A stretch of 64,000 nt of DNA from Oscillatoria nigro-viridis PCC 7112 (GCF_000317475.1 NC_019729.1:6586501-6650500), one strand, 5' to 3'; shown: positions 36,368 through 46,514, numbered from the stretch's first letter. Numbers and translations are program-made. Notes: generated by a model from the sequence alone, not told the origin.

Positions 36368-37559
36368 TAAGCTGTTCGACATCTAAACAGCATTAACCAA
36401 GTTACCTTTATTTTTTATTTTTCGGTTCCATTTCATAATTAGTCCTCCTTCGTTTAAAAGTTTATGTAACAGTGATTCTAGTTTTTCAATGGATTCAAAT
36501 AATCTATTAGCAACATATTCCTTGGCAGAATGCCATACTAATTCAACTAGGTTATAGTCAGGGCTATATTTGGGCAAAAACTCTATGATTAGATTCGGCA
36601 TTTCTGACGCTATTTTCTGCAAAGTCTCGGCTTTTTTATGAAAACTAGCGTTGTCCAAAATTATCACAAACTTACAGCCCTTATCTTTAAAGTCTTCGGC
36701 TAAATTTCCTTGCAATATCCACTCGGCTTTTAAATCTTCATAAAAATTTTTTAGCACTGCATAAAAATTAGCAGAATTCCCAGATGGAATAAAATCTACC
36801 CATCTTTTTTTATCTGAATATCTCACTCCACCCATGACATTAATACGACCTTTTCGTCGCTCTCCTCTTTTTTTACTTCGAGTCCCTTTTTTACACCAGT
36901 TCTTCCTTCTGATTACTCTTAAACTAAATCCACTCTCGTCCCAAAACCATACCTGTAAAAGGTTAGGAGATTCTTTTTCTATTTTTAGATATTCAGCTAA
37001 TTTATCTTTAAATAAACCCCTCTCTACGGTATCTTGTTTATCCTCTAAGCTATATTTTGCCCAAAGGTAAACATACTTTTTTGACTTTAAAATCCTCCTT
37101 ACTTGAGTGCTACTCAGTTCAATTCCTGTCTTTTTTCCTAAATATATGGCAAGTCTAGCTGTTGTCCATCTCCCGAATTCATAGCCATATTTCTCAGGTT
37201 CTACTTCAATTGTCTCTAGAAGTAAATCAATGTATTCTTCTGTGGCTTTTCGGTAGTTACCCTTCATCCTATCATCTTTAAAACTGTCTAAATTCTCAGG
37301 ATCACCATGAATACTCCAATAAGCAACTTTTCTTAGAGAACATCCAATTAGTTCAGCAGTTTGAGCTTGTGTATTTCCGTTATTTAGTAACAAAAAATTA
37401 AGGCTCTTTGCCGAATATCTGGATGCTCATGCTCTTTTAATACTTGTTGAAGATTTTCCTTTGTTTCGGAACTTAGAAAGTTTTTAGCAGGCATTCACTT
37501 TTTCTGAATATCATTATGTTATATTATACCAATATGCGTTTTAAATGCACAACAGCTTA
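36368..37559. mobile_element. IS630-type insertion sequence
   Basis: The ends are imperfect inverted repeats: TAAGCTGTTCGACATCTAAA from 36368 and, inverted from 37559, TAAGCTGTTGTGCATTTAAA. Both include TA, consistent with TA target duplication. The interior is one transposase gene in two overlapping frames. The right end lies 16 bp from the 3' end of the kinase gene, which stays intact. The same ends flank two miniature elements (2336-2440, 25511-25600). Confidence 0.88.
36383..37494 (-). CDS. IS630-family transposase in two frames (-1 shift)
   Basis: The first frame starts at ATG 37494 with MPAKNFLSSETKENLQ and reaches a stop after ALIFCY. A shift of -1 on a run of six T (plus-strand A at 37392-37397, context A-TTT-TTT-G) joins it to the long frame LLLNNGNTQAQTAELIGCS, which runs to 36383. 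The combined product is about 370 residues: a helix-turn-helix N-terminus, then a DDE domain with WFWDESGFSL, VIILDNASFHKKAE and LPKYSPDYNLVELVW (the final E of DDE). Programmed frameshifting is known in this family, so the element may be active. A simple one-base loss is the alternative. Confidence 0.87.
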
Positions 37560-37574
37560 CCTGATACCTTCCTT

Positions 37575-39074
37575 CTACAAATCCCGTCGCGACAGCAGAA
37601 ACCAGATCCCACCCAAACCCAAAACACCGCACAAAACCCCGCCTTCCCACCCAAAAACAGTCCCCCCCGGCAAATGTCCAGGCTTTGCTTTAGAAGTAAA
37701 ATTCAGCTCCGAATAGTATACCCACTCGCTGTTAACCCGCCAGCCCACTCGATCGCCAAACTTCTCCCAAACTGTAGCATCATAAACACCAGGCTTTCCC
37801 CCCAACTTGAGCCACAAACCCTTTTGCACAGAAAAACCGAATCTGCGGTGACTGTGCCGCACCCAAAGTCGATCGATAGTCTGCAAATCCTTAGCTGGAA
37901 ACTTCCTAATATCTTCCTCGCTCAAATAACCCCGTGAATTTTGCTGCATCACCTCCAGCATTTTCACAGAAGTTTCCTCATCAGCACCACGCCAATTTTT
38001 AGCAGCCAGCAGCCTTGCCAAGTGAGAATAATCAATACCTTTTTCGGACTCAAAATTCACAGAAACTAGCAGAGTCTCAGTCACAGGTTGAGTCGGAACC
38101 GCAGGACTAATGACCGTTGCCTGCTGGGACTTTTCCAGGACGGGGACAACAACAACAGGAGGTTTTAAAGCATCCAAAACTTCCACAGCCGATTTGTAGC
38201 GATTCTTAACATATTCCTGAATCAACTTATCCAAAACCTGACCTAAATCCTCGCTAATTTGTGTTCCTTTTGGCAAAGCCTCCCTCCAAAGCCACCGACC
38301 TTCAAGCGGATCGTAAAGGTCATCGTGAATGTCCCCGTAGATATCGAGATAAGGCATAACAGAAGTCAGCAAGCGAATGCAAGTCACCCCCAAACTATAA
38401 AGGTCGCTAGCAGGAACAGCCCTACCGTGACGCTGTTCTAGAGCCGCGTAGCCAGGAGTTCCCAACTTCGTTCCAGTTTTAGTCGGAGCAGCAGCTACTA
38501 CCTGTTTGGAAACCCCAAAATCTATCAGCACTAACTTACTATCGCGAGATCTGCGGATCACATTCTCAGGCTTAATATCGCGGTGAATTACATTTCTGTC
38601 GTGAACAAACTTCAATAAAGGCAACAAATCTAACAGCAGTTCGCAAGTTTGAATTTCGCTATAAGCACCGTACTTATCTAACTCATCCTTTAAATTATTC
38701 CCATCAATAAACTCTTGGACTAAATACAAGCGCCCATCTTCCTCAAAATAAGAAATTAACTGAGGAATTTGCGGGTGCTTCAGTTCGTATAACCGCCTTG
38801 CCTCTTGTTCAAAAAGTCGAACATATTTTTTAAAATGACCCTGCTTTCGCTGAAAATCTTGAGGGGGCGACAACTGTTTTATCACGCACAATTCCTCAAA
38901 TTTTCCATGATTAACAGCTCGGAAAGTCCTGCCAAATCCCCCGTCGCGCAGCGGTTCAGTTGCTGCATAAAGGTCTTTTAGCAGCAGCTTTGAACCACAA
39001 TTAAGACAATACTTTGTGCCTGGTGGGTTCTGACGCTTGTCTCTTGGGCAATCGAGATTAAGGCAGTATGTCAT
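37575..39074 (-). CDS. Serine/threonine protein kinase with GUN4 domain
   Basis: A 499-residue protein. A zinc-ribbon-like start has Cys4, Cys9, Cys23 and Cys26. The kinase domain (about 38-310) has the glycine loop GGFGRT (45-50), Lys66, HRDIKPEN with Asp166, DFG (185-187) and GTPGYAALEQ. After a Pro/Val-rich linker comes a GUN4 domain (about 345-465: YSHLARLLAAKNWRGADEET and GFSVQKGLWLKLGG). A hydrophobic segment ends the protein. GUN4 domains bind tetrapyrroles such as Mg-protoporphyrin, so the kinase may respond to bilin or chlorophyll intermediates; this is inference. Domain order is common in filamentous cyanobacteria. Confidence 0.92.
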   Translation of the reverse strand: MTYCLNLDCPRDKRQNPPGTKYCLNCGSKLLLKDLYAATEPLRDGGFGRTFRAVNHGKFEELCVIKQLSPPQDFQRKQGHFKKYVRLFEQEARRLYELKHPQIPQLISYFEEDGRLYLVQEFIDGNNLKDELDKYGAYSEIQTCELLLDLLPLLKFVHDRNVIHRDIKPENVIRRSRDSKLVLIDFGVSKQVVAAAPTKTGTKLGTPGYAALEQRHGRAVPASDLYSLGVTCIRLLTSVMPYLDIYGDIHDDLYDPLEGRWLWREALPKGTQISEDLGQVLDKLIQEYVKNRYKSAVEVLDALKPPVVVVPVLEKSQQATVISPAVPTQPVTETLLVSVNFESEKGIDYSHLARLLAAKNWRGADEETSVKMLEVMQQNSRGYLSEEDIRKFPAKDLQTIDRLWVRHSHRRFGFSVQKGLWLKLGGKPGVYDATVWEKFGDRVGWRVNSEWVYYSELNFTSKAKPGHLPGGTVFGWEGGVLCGVLGLGGIWFLLSRRDL

Positions 39075-39683
39075 ATATTAAAAAAAAGCGAACAAAATTA
39101 TACTCAGGGTTTTATATTATTCAAGAGTCCGATCGCGAGCTGGTTTTTGTAGAGGCGAAACCTCGAACCTTACGGAGGTGGCAGCCACCCTCGCGATCGG
39201 AGGGGGCGCTCTCGCCAGACTACCTTTGAGCAAGTATAACTCTCTTGAGGGTTTGACCTCAAACTCGAAGTCCATATCTAACCTTAGACTCCGATCCTTG
39301 CAATACATTTGATTTAGCGCTCAAATAGCCCGTAGATCAAACAGAAATAGTAATTTATTACCAGCCCCGTGAGCTCTGCCACGCCAAAAAAACTGAGGAT
39401 TCCGCCTGAGATATAATTTTATTGCCAGAGAGAAGCACACTAACGGGAGCAACAGCTTCCGTCAACTTCGATCGACCTTAATATTTTACAAGTATAATTT
39501 TTTATAGAACCAAGCCTAATCAACAGTCCAAAAATCCCCAACAAACGCACGTTAAAATAAAGACTAGCTTCCGCGAGCGCAATCCGAGCGCGACCAGACA
39601 CTTAGCCAGTTTTCCCTATTTCCTTTTTTCAGCTATTACCAGTTACATCTAATCCGATCGGTCTACTTAATTAGGAATCGCCA
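39075..39683. other. Gene-free stretch between divergent genes
   Basis: No gene is supported. A 63-codon antisense frame (39117-39308) has no recognisable features. The rest is A/T-rich and probably holds promoters for both flanking genes. Confidence 0.5.
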
Positions 39684-41135
39684 GTGACACCAAAACTACA
39701 GCCATCTCCCTATCCAAACTCCCGCATAAAATCACCAAAAGTCCCCTGGTTCGAGCGGTTCATGGCACTGGTTGCCCTAGGAAATTTAAGCCTAGTATTA
39801 TTTGACCTAACTTACGTACCCTGGCGAGATTTCTACTTCCGGCAACTGCCAGTTATAACTCAAGTATACGACCCATTTAAAGGAATTAAACCCCACCGAG
39901 ACACCCAGCAATATCTGGAAACCTTAGAAGAATTAAAAAGTCAAGTAGTGCAAACAGGGTTGCCCTCTCCCCAAGTAGCAGCCAAATTGCAGGAAATAAA
40001 CAATCTGAGCGCGAAAATGATCGACGAAGATCCCTTTCGAGTAGCATCAAAAAGCGGCACCCTAGAAAAAATAAAAGACCGGATGCGCGATCGCGTCCCA
40101 AATCCGCAAGACTCCGCTAAACAATCATTCCAAACATTCTGGAACTCTGACTATTTAAACAAACAAGGCTGGCAAAAAGAAATGAAGTGGTTTGACTCCA
40201 AAATCAAGCCATTAATCGCCACCAACTATTACCGCGAGATCGGAGAAAACGGCGAATTCACCGATAACTTCTGGCTAATAGACCTGCCATTCATCGCCAT
40301 ATTCGCGATCGAATTTCTAGCCCGTACCTACTCGATCGGCCGCCGCCACCGCAGCGTCACTTGGCGAGCAGCCATGCTCTGGCGATGGTACGACATCTTC
40401 CTGCTGCTCCCATTCTGGCGCCTGTTGCGAGTATTACCCGTCACAATTCGCATCCACCAAGCCAAAATGCCGGATCTCCAACCCATACGCACCCAAATCA
40501 GCCGAGGTTTCGTCGCCAACTTCGCCCAAGAATTGACCGAAGTTGTAGTAATTCAACTCATCAACCAGATGCAGCAATCAATTACCACAGGCGAACTCGC
40601 TCGTCAACTCTTTCAATCCCCAAAACAGCGCTATCTAGACATCAACAATATCAATGAAATAGAAGCGATCGCCACCCATCTCGTCCAAATAACCGTCTAC
40701 AAAGTCCTTCCCCAACTCCAGCCAGACCTAGAAGCCCTTCTCCGGTACAATATTGAAACCTTCCTCAAACAATCCCCCCTCTATCAAGGATGGAAGCAAG
40801 TACCCGGGCTGGGAAACCTGCCCGAACAGCTAGCACAGCAATTAGTTGCAGAACTCTCAAAATTAGCCACCCTCGGCCCCCAAGATGCCTACGAAGCCTT
40901 CAAAATCGCCAGCGAAGACCCCATAAGCATCAAACTCTCCAGCCAGCTAGTCCAACATTTCGGGCAAGCTTTAGGAACCGAACTGCAACAGCAGCAAACC
41001 TGGCAAGAAATACAACTGCTGCTGTGCGACTTCCTAGAAGAGTTCAAAATCAACTACATTCAGCGGTTGAGCGAAGAAGACTTCGAGAAAATTTTAGAAC
41101 AAGCCAAAGAACTGCAACGGATAGCCCCGCGTTAG
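39684..41135 (+). CDS. Conserved cyanobacterial membrane protein of unknown function
   Basis: A 483-residue protein starting at GTG 39684, with AGGA eight bases before it. A first membrane segment (about 28-46) is followed by a long polar loop, then hydrophobic segments at about 195-212 and 232-255 with many basic residues between (RTYSIGRRHRSVTWR). The C-terminal half is helical and soluble. The paired membrane segments and WRWYDIFLLLPFWRLLRVLPVTIR resemble the voltage-sensor-like part of ion channels, but no pore is visible. Function not recognised. Confidence 0.75.
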   Translation: MTPKLQPSPYPNSRIKSPKVPWFERFMALVALGNLSLVLFDLTYVPWRDFYFRQLPVITQVYDPFKGIKPHRDTQQYLETLEELKSQVVQTGLPSPQVAAKLQEINNLSAKMIDEDPFRVASKSGTLEKIKDRMRDRVPNPQDSAKQSFQTFWNSDYLNKQGWQKEMKWFDSKIKPLIATNYYREIGENGEFTDNFWLIDLPFIAIFAIEFLARTYSIGRRHRSVTWRAAMLWRWYDIFLLLPFWRLLRVLPVTIRIHQAKMPDLQPIRTQISRGFVANFAQELTEVVVIQLINQMQQSITTGELARQLFQSPKQRYLDINNINEIEAIATHLVQITVYKVLPQLQPDLEALLRYNIETFLKQSPLYQGWKQVPGLGNLPEQLAQQLVAELSKLATLGPQDAYEAFKIASEDPISIKLSSQLVQHFGQALGTELQQQQTWQEIQLLLCDFLEEFKINYIQRLSEEDFEKILEQAKELQRIAPR

Positions 41136-41144
41136 GGCGTGTCA

Positions 41145-41315
41145 TCACTCGGAAGTCCCCAAACCGTTCGGGCAAGTCTCCCCACGCGATGCCCCTCGGT
41201 AGCGGTACAACACCGCTTCCACGAACCACCGATTGTAGGCAGACTGTCCCACCCACATCACCTTCACGTCCCCGCAACAAATCTTCGATCCTTTCCCACT
41301 GTTAATCCCGTAGGG
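41145..41315 (-). pseudogene. Relic of an IS5-type transposase N-terminus
   Basis: Reading the minus strand gives QWERIEDLLRGREGDVG in one frame, NRWFVEAVLYRYR in the next, then GIAWGDLPERFGDFRV in the first. Together these make the normal N-terminal 60 residues of an IS5-type transposase, broken by two frameshifts and a stop codon just before QWER. The DDE part is missing. Confidence 0.75.
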
Positions 41316-41527
41316 CATAACGGCGGCTTGTCATGGCGATCGAATCCTTCTAGTCGGCTGTATCTCCTGCAAATGAAACTGGCCGGAATTGTAAAGTTTC
41401 ATGTGCGATCGGCATTCTCTACGAAAGTCATCGGCAGGGTGGTGCATCACATCTTCAGCGCGGTAGTGAGTTAGACCGCCGTTAGGATTCTCAGCGGGCT
41501 GGGGTGTCATGTTTTTAGCGAGAAAGG

Positions 41528-41833
41528 TCAATCGATTTTAGATTTTAGATTTTAGATTTAAGCATTGACTTGCGCGAGATAAATACGTTCGGCAAGTTTC
41601 ATCGGATACAGGTTTTTTATTTCTGGACGGATGAATCGGGGGGCTTGTATCCTGGATGCTTGATTGTCAATCGATTTGAGATTTTAGATTTTAGATTTTA
41701 GATTTAAGCATTGACTTGCGCGAGATAAATACGTTCGGCAAGTTTCATCGGATACAGGTTTTTTATTTCTGGGTCCTGAGTCTGCTTTCGGAATGAATCG
41801 GGGGGCTTGTATCCTGGATGCTTGATTGTCAAT
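41528..41833. repeat. Imperfect tandem duplication of about 150 bp
   Basis: 41528-41671 and 41669-41833 share TTTAAGCATTGACTTGCGCG, the ACGTTCGGCAAGTTTCATCG segment and the GGGGGGCTTGTATCCTGGAT segment. The second copy has an extra 18 bases or so (GTCCTGAGTCTGCTTTCG). Each copy starts with a TTTTAGA heptamer array, which may have mediated the duplication. Confidence 0.88.
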
Positions 41834-42229
41834 TTTTTTAGACGTACATTATATCAATTTTTATGTAATTTTTATGTAATCTTGATGAGATTCTACTTTT
41901 TAGAGTCAATCTGTAAAGTAAAGTTAAAAACTACTACAAATAGCTCTAAACCAAGTAATCTATTAGATATGATTGCTAACTGGTTTCCTGAAAGCTAAAA
42001 AAAATGACTAATGCTAGGAAAAAATCAGGCGCGTCAGTATCTTTAGTCAGCTATTCTTGCCATTTCAGAGAAAAGACGTAAGTAGCCATGCTTGTTTAAG
42101 CAAGTTACTGTCTCAAACTTTTCACTAACTATTATAGATTGCTTGTCAATATATATTTCCTCAGCCTCATTGCACTCAATTCACTGAGATTTTTCCGCCA
42201 ACTCGTTACCCCAGGAGTAACACCAATCA

Positions 42230-45055
42230 ATGTCACAGACCTCTGCAACCACTTTCCTGTCAAACCGTTCTAAAAAAAAGGTGTCCCTGCGCCTAATATT
42301 AGTATTCCCATTCGTTCTACAAATATTTGCCGCTGTCGGGCTGACAGGCTGGCTATCCTTACGCAACGGGCAAAAAGCAGTCAACGAAGTTGCTAGCCAG
42401 TTGCGAAGTGAAATTACGGCCCGCATCCAGCAGCAGCTCAACACATACCTAGATACAGCCCCTCGCGTCAATCAACTGAATGCCAATGCCTTTCGACTAG
42501 GGTACTTAAATCCCGACGAATTGGAGAGTACGGAGCGCTATTTGTGGGAGCAAATTCAAGCCTTTCCTTCTCTGCCCAACATGGGTTTTGCTAGTAAAAC
42601 AGGAGAATTCATTGCCATTGAACGCCAAGAGAATGGCAAAGTAGTTTTTAAAATAGCAGACAAAGAGCATCGAAATGAACTTCATATTTATGAATCTGAT
42701 AGCAAAGGCAATCAAACGAAGCTCTTAACAGTCTCCCGCAACTACAATATACTCAGCCGTTCATGGTATAAAGACAGTGTACGCTTAGGCAAGCCCACAT
42801 GGAGCGAAATTTTTTCGCTTGTAGGTCAGAAAACGCTCTCGCTTCCTGCCGGTCATCCAGTTTATGACGAAAGTGGCGAGCTGCGCGGGGTATTCGTTGC
42901 TAATTTTCTGCTCTCTTTCCTCAGTGACTTCCTGCACAGCTTAAACATCGGTCGATCGGGACAGACATTCATTATGGAACGTTCTGGACTCCTAGTAGCG
43001 AGTTCAACTCTCAAAGAAGCATTTATCACCAACAATGACAAGCTCGATCGCCTGAATGCTTTAGATAGCAGAGATGATTTAATTCGGCTGACAACAGCGC
43101 ATTTAAAAGAACGCTTTGGCAACCTCACTAAAATTAATAGCTCTCAGCAATTAGATTTTACGATCGCCGGTCAGCGGCAATTCCTCCAAGTTATGCCCTT
43201 TCAGGATAGCCGAGGATTGGACTGGCTGATCGTCGTCGTAGTTCCTGAAAGCGATTTCATGGATCAAATTAACGCCAATACCCAGACTACCATTTTGTTG
43301 TGTTTGGGAGCCTTGGCGCTAGCTACCGTTTTGGGAATCTTAACCGCACGCTGGATTACCAGCCCCATTCTCCGTTTGAGCGCAGCTTCTAGGGCGATCG
43401 CCAGTGGCGACTTAGAGAAAAATGTGCAGGTAAAAGGCGTAGAAGAACTAGAAGTTCTGGGCCAGGCTTTCAACCTTATGGCCCAGCAGTTGCGCGAATC
43501 CTTTGAGGCGCTAGCCAAGACCAATTCCGAGCTAGAAATTAGAGTAGAAGAACGCACCGCCGAACTCACCGAAGCCAAACAAATCGCCGATACTGCCAAC
43601 CAAGCTAAAAGTGAATTTTTAGCGAATATGAGTCACGAATTGAGAACGCCACTCAATGGAATTTTAGGATACGCTCAAATCCTAGAACGCTCAAAAACGA
43701 TGGCTCCGAAGGAACTCCAAGGCATCAGTATTATTCACCAGTGTGGCTCCCACCTGCTAACCCTGATCGATGACATCTTAGACCTCGCTAAAATTGAAGC
43801 TCAGAAATTGGAACTCTACGCGAAAGATTTCCATTTTCCTTCCTTTTTGCAGGGAGTCGCGGAAATCTGCCGCATCCGAGCCGAACAAAAAGGAATTGCT
43901 TTTGTTTATCAACCCAGTTCGGAAATTCCTGCTGGCATCTACGCTGACGAGAAACGCTTGCGACAGGTACTAATTAACTTACTGAGCAATGCAATTAAGT
44001 TTACCGACTCGGGACGAGTGACTTTTAAGATAGAACATCTGGAAAAGCAGACAGGTGAAAAGGTACAAAGCAATGACCAAAAGCCAGCCTCACCAATTCA
44101 CAAAATTCGGTTTCAAATAGAAGATACTGGCGTTGGTATGACACCAGAACAATTAGAAAAAATATTTTTGCCTTTTGAACAGGTAGGAGACAGCAATCGT
44201 CAGGCGGAAGGCACCGGACTCGGTTTAACAATTAGCCAGAAAATTGTCGAAATGATGGGTAGTACAATTCAAGTAAAAAGTCAGTCACGAGTCGGCAGTG
44301 TTTTTTGGCTGGATTTGGAATTACCGGAAGCGGCAGACTGGGCAAATACAGCCACGATTGCCAAGCAAAGAAAGCTGGTTGGCTACCAAGGTAGAAAGCA
44401 GAAAGTTTTGGTTGTGGATGACAAATGGGAAAACCTCTCGGTCATTGTCAATCTGCTGGAACCCATCGGCTTTGAAGTAACCGAAGCTAAAAACGGTCAA
44501 GAAGGTTTAGAAAAAGTAGAAGAGTTTAAGTTCGATTTGATTATCACTGACTTAGTGATGCCAGTGTTAGATGGCTTTGAGATGATGCGCCGTATCCGAA
44601 ATTTGTCACACTATAAAGACGTGGCAATCATTGCTTCATCGGCCAGTGTATTTGCTACCGACCAACATAAAAGCTTGGAGGGGGGAGCAAACGATTTTCT
44701 CGGTAAGCCAGTGCAGGCAGAAGAGCTATTTGAGATGTTGCAAAAGTATTTAAAACTTGAATGGATATATGAGGAACGAAAAAATGAACAAATCAACACT
44801 ATTCCCTTTTCCTCCGATCCTCAATCACTTTCTGAATCTACCTCTGTAGTGGCTCCCCCGCCCGGAGAAATTGAACTCCTACTTGAACTGGCGATGAGAG
44901 GCAACGTGAAAGGAATTGTGAAGCGCAGTGAACACCTAGAGAAATTGGATCAAAAATTTGTGCCCTTTGCTGTTGAGCTGCGCCAGTTAGCCCAAGGCTA
45001 TCAGGTCAAAAAAATCAAAGAGTTTATTACATCCCACAGAATAGAAAAAGAATGA
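42230..45055 (+). CDS. Hybrid sensor histidine kinase (Cache-HAMP-HisKA-HATPase-REC)
   Basis: A 941-residue membrane sensor. Order: membrane segment (about 20-42), extracytoplasmic Cache-type sensor (about 45-348, with WYKDSVRLGKPTWSEIF and GVFVANFLLSFLSDFL), second membrane segment (about 352-372), HAMP (about 373-425) and a coiled coil. Then follow HisKA with SHELRTPLNG (phospho-acceptor His469), HATPase with the G boxes DTGVGM and GTGLGLTISQ, and a receiver domain with Asp774 in ITDLVMP. A C-terminal helical tail (about 865-941) follows. The stop codon overlaps the next gene's possible start (ATGA), so the two kinases are probably made together. Signal unknown. Confidence 0.92.
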   Translation: MSQTSATTFLSNRSKKKVSLRLILVFPFVLQIFAAVGLTGWLSLRNGQKAVNEVASQLRSEITARIQQQLNTYLDTAPRVNQLNANAFRLGYLNPDELESTERYLWEQIQAFPSLPNMGFASKTGEFIAIERQENGKVVFKIADKEHRNELHIYESDSKGNQTKLLTVSRNYNILSRSWYKDSVRLGKPTWSEIFSLVGQKTLSLPAGHPVYDESGELRGVFVANFLLSFLSDFLHSLNIGRSGQTFIMERSGLLVASSTLKEAFITNNDKLDRLNALDSRDDLIRLTTAHLKERFGNLTKINSSQQLDFTIAGQRQFLQVMPFQDSRGLDWLIVVVVPESDFMDQINANTQTTILLCLGALALATVLGILTARWITSPILRLSAASRAIASGDLEKNVQVKGVEELEVLGQAFNLMAQQLRESFEALAKTNSELEIRVEERTAELTEAKQIADTANQAKSEFLANMSHELRTPLNGILGYAQILERSKTMAPKELQGISIIHQCGSHLLTLIDDILDLAKIEAQKLELYAKDFHFPSFLQGVAEICRIRAEQKGIAFVYQPSSEIPAGIYADEKRLRQVLINLLSNAIKFTDSGRVTFKIEHLEKQTGEKVQSNDQKPASPIHKIRFQIEDTGVGMTPEQLEKIFLPFEQVGDSNRQAEGTGLGLTISQKIVEMMGSTIQVKSQSRVGSVFWLDLELPEAADWANTATIAKQRKLVGYQGRKQKVLVVDDKWENLSVIVNLLEPIGFEVTEAKNGQEGLEKVEEFKFDLIITDLVMPVLDGFEMMRRIRNLSHYKDVAIIASSASVFATDQHKSLEGGANDFLGKPVQAEELFEMLQKYLKLEWIYEERKNEQINTIPFSSDPQSLSESTSVVAPPPGEIELLLELAMRGNVKGIVKRSEHLEKLDQKFVPFAVELRQLAQGYQVKKIKEFITSHRIEKE

Positions 45056-45066
45056 AGGCAGCAAAT

Positions 45067-46443
45067 ATGGAAACAAGTACCATCTTAATCGTCGATGACA
45101 ATCCTAGCAATCTGGACGTGCTTTCTGAAGCTTTAGCGGGTTTTGGATGGGAGATTTTGGTAGCAACTGATGGCGAAACTGCCATCGAACAGGCTGAATA
45201 TACTCAGCCTGATTTGATTCTTTTAGATGTGATGATGCCAGGAATTGACGGGTTTGAAACCTGCCACCGCCTGAAGGCAAGTCCGTTGACAAACGAAATT
45301 TCGGTAATTTTTATGACGGCTCTTTCTGACATAGGAGATAAGGTCAAAGGCTTTAATCTAGGGGCTGTAGATTACATTACTAAACCCTTTGAACAAAAGG
45401 AGGTGTTAGCTCGAGTCAACCTCCATTTAAAGCTGCGTGCTTTGACTAAAACTCTCGCCGACCAAAATCTGCTTCTCAAACGGGAAATTGAAGACAGACT
45501 CGCAGCAGAAGCAGCGTTACATCAGCTCGCGCAGGAGTTAGAAAAACGGGTGGAAGAACGAACGGCTGAACTTTCTCAAGCTTTGGATAATCTTAAAAAA
45601 GCTCAAGTGCAAATCGTTCAAAGTGAAAAGATGGCTTGCCTTGGTCAACTTGTAGCTGGGGTGGCTCACGAAATTAACAATCCAGTTAGTTTTATCTCCA
45701 ATAATATCCCTATTGCCAAGGAATATATTGCCGATTTGATCGAGATGACTCGGCTTTGCCAGGACAACATTACTTCGACATCAGAATTTGAGGATAAGTC
45801 CCAGGAGATTGAGTTAGATTTTATTGTTGAAGATTTGCCAAAAATTATTGATTCAATGGCGGTCGGAACAGAGCGACTGTACAATCTTTCTATGTCACTG
45901 CGTAATTTCTCTCGGTTGGATACATCGGCACTAACGCCAGTGAATATTCACGATGGGCTAGATAGTACCTTATTAATTTTAGGGCATCGACTGAAATCTA
46001 AAGGAAGTTTCCCAGGAATTGCAGTGATTAAAGAGTATGGGGAATTGCCGCTAGTAGAGTGTTATCCGGGGCAACTCAATCAGGTGTTTATGAATATATT
46101 GGCGAATGGAATTGATGCTTTAGAAGAGTCTACGATTAGTTGTCCGCTGTGCGGGGAAAAGAAACAGAGCAATGACACTCCACAGATTCGGATCTGCACT
46201 GAAATGCTTCAGGATGACAGAGTGGTGATTCGGATTGCTGATAATGGGGTTGGCATAACTCAGGAAGTAATGCAGCATTTATTCACGCCAATGTTTACTA
46301 CCAAATCAGTAGGTAAAGGGACAGGTTTAGGTTTGTCTATTAGCCGTGAGATCGTAGAACAAAAACATGGTGGTAAGCTGACCTGCATTTCCTCGCCAGA
46401 ATGGGGGGTAGAGTTTGTAATTGAGCTTCCTATTCAGCATTAG
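45067..46443 (+). CDS. Response regulator-histidine kinase fusion (REC-HisKA-HATPase)
   Basis: A 458-residue soluble protein. The receiver domain (about 1-120) has DDNPSN and phospho-acceptor Asp54 in LILLDVMMPG. A coiled coil precedes a HisKA domain with AGVAHEINNPVSF (His201) and a HATPase with NGVGI and GTGLGLSISREIV. A CPLCGEK insert inside the ATPase domain may be a zinc knuckle. The start at 45067 has GAAGG at good spacing; an ATG at 45052 overlaps the previous stop. It probably receives phosphate from the upstream hybrid kinase. No DNA-binding output is encoded nearby. Confidence 0.9.
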   Translation: METSTILIVDDNPSNLDVLSEALAGFGWEILVATDGETAIEQAEYTQPDLILLDVMMPGIDGFETCHRLKASPLTNEISVIFMTALSDIGDKVKGFNLGAVDYITKPFEQKEVLARVNLHLKLRALTKTLADQNLLLKREIEDRLAAEAALHQLAQELEKRVEERTAELSQALDNLKKAQVQIVQSEKMACLGQLVAGVAHEINNPVSFISNNIPIAKEYIADLIEMTRLCQDNITSTSEFEDKSQEIELDFIVEDLPKIIDSMAVGTERLYNLSMSLRNFSRLDTSALTPVNIHDGLDSTLLILGHRLKSKGSFPGIAVIKEYGELPLVECYPGQLNQVFMNILANGIDALEESTISCPLCGEKKQSNDTPQIRICTEMLQDDRVVIRIADNGVGITQEVMQHLFTPMFTTKSVGKGTGLGLSISREIVEQKHGGKLTCISSPEWGVEFVIELPIQH

Positions 46444-46514
46444 TAAGGGGGATTTTTTATGGTGAATCTTAGTTTTGCTGTTTTGTCAATATACCGTCGA
46501 TCGTGCGATCGCCC

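Larger units (their letters stand above)
41136..42229. other. Gene-poor stretch with relic and tandem duplication
   Basis: Contains an IS5-type transposase relic (41145-41315), a possible 66-codon minus-strand frame (41331-41531) without recognisable homology, and a tandem duplication (41528-41833). The last 390 bases are A/T-rich and precede a sensor kinase gene. No intact gene is supported. Confidence 0.65.

Noticed and set aside
41331..41531. 66-codon minus-strand frame next to the IS5-type relic
   Set aside because: Not recognised, no ribosome site seen, and it lies in decayed repetitive DNA; kept only as a remark in the region entry.
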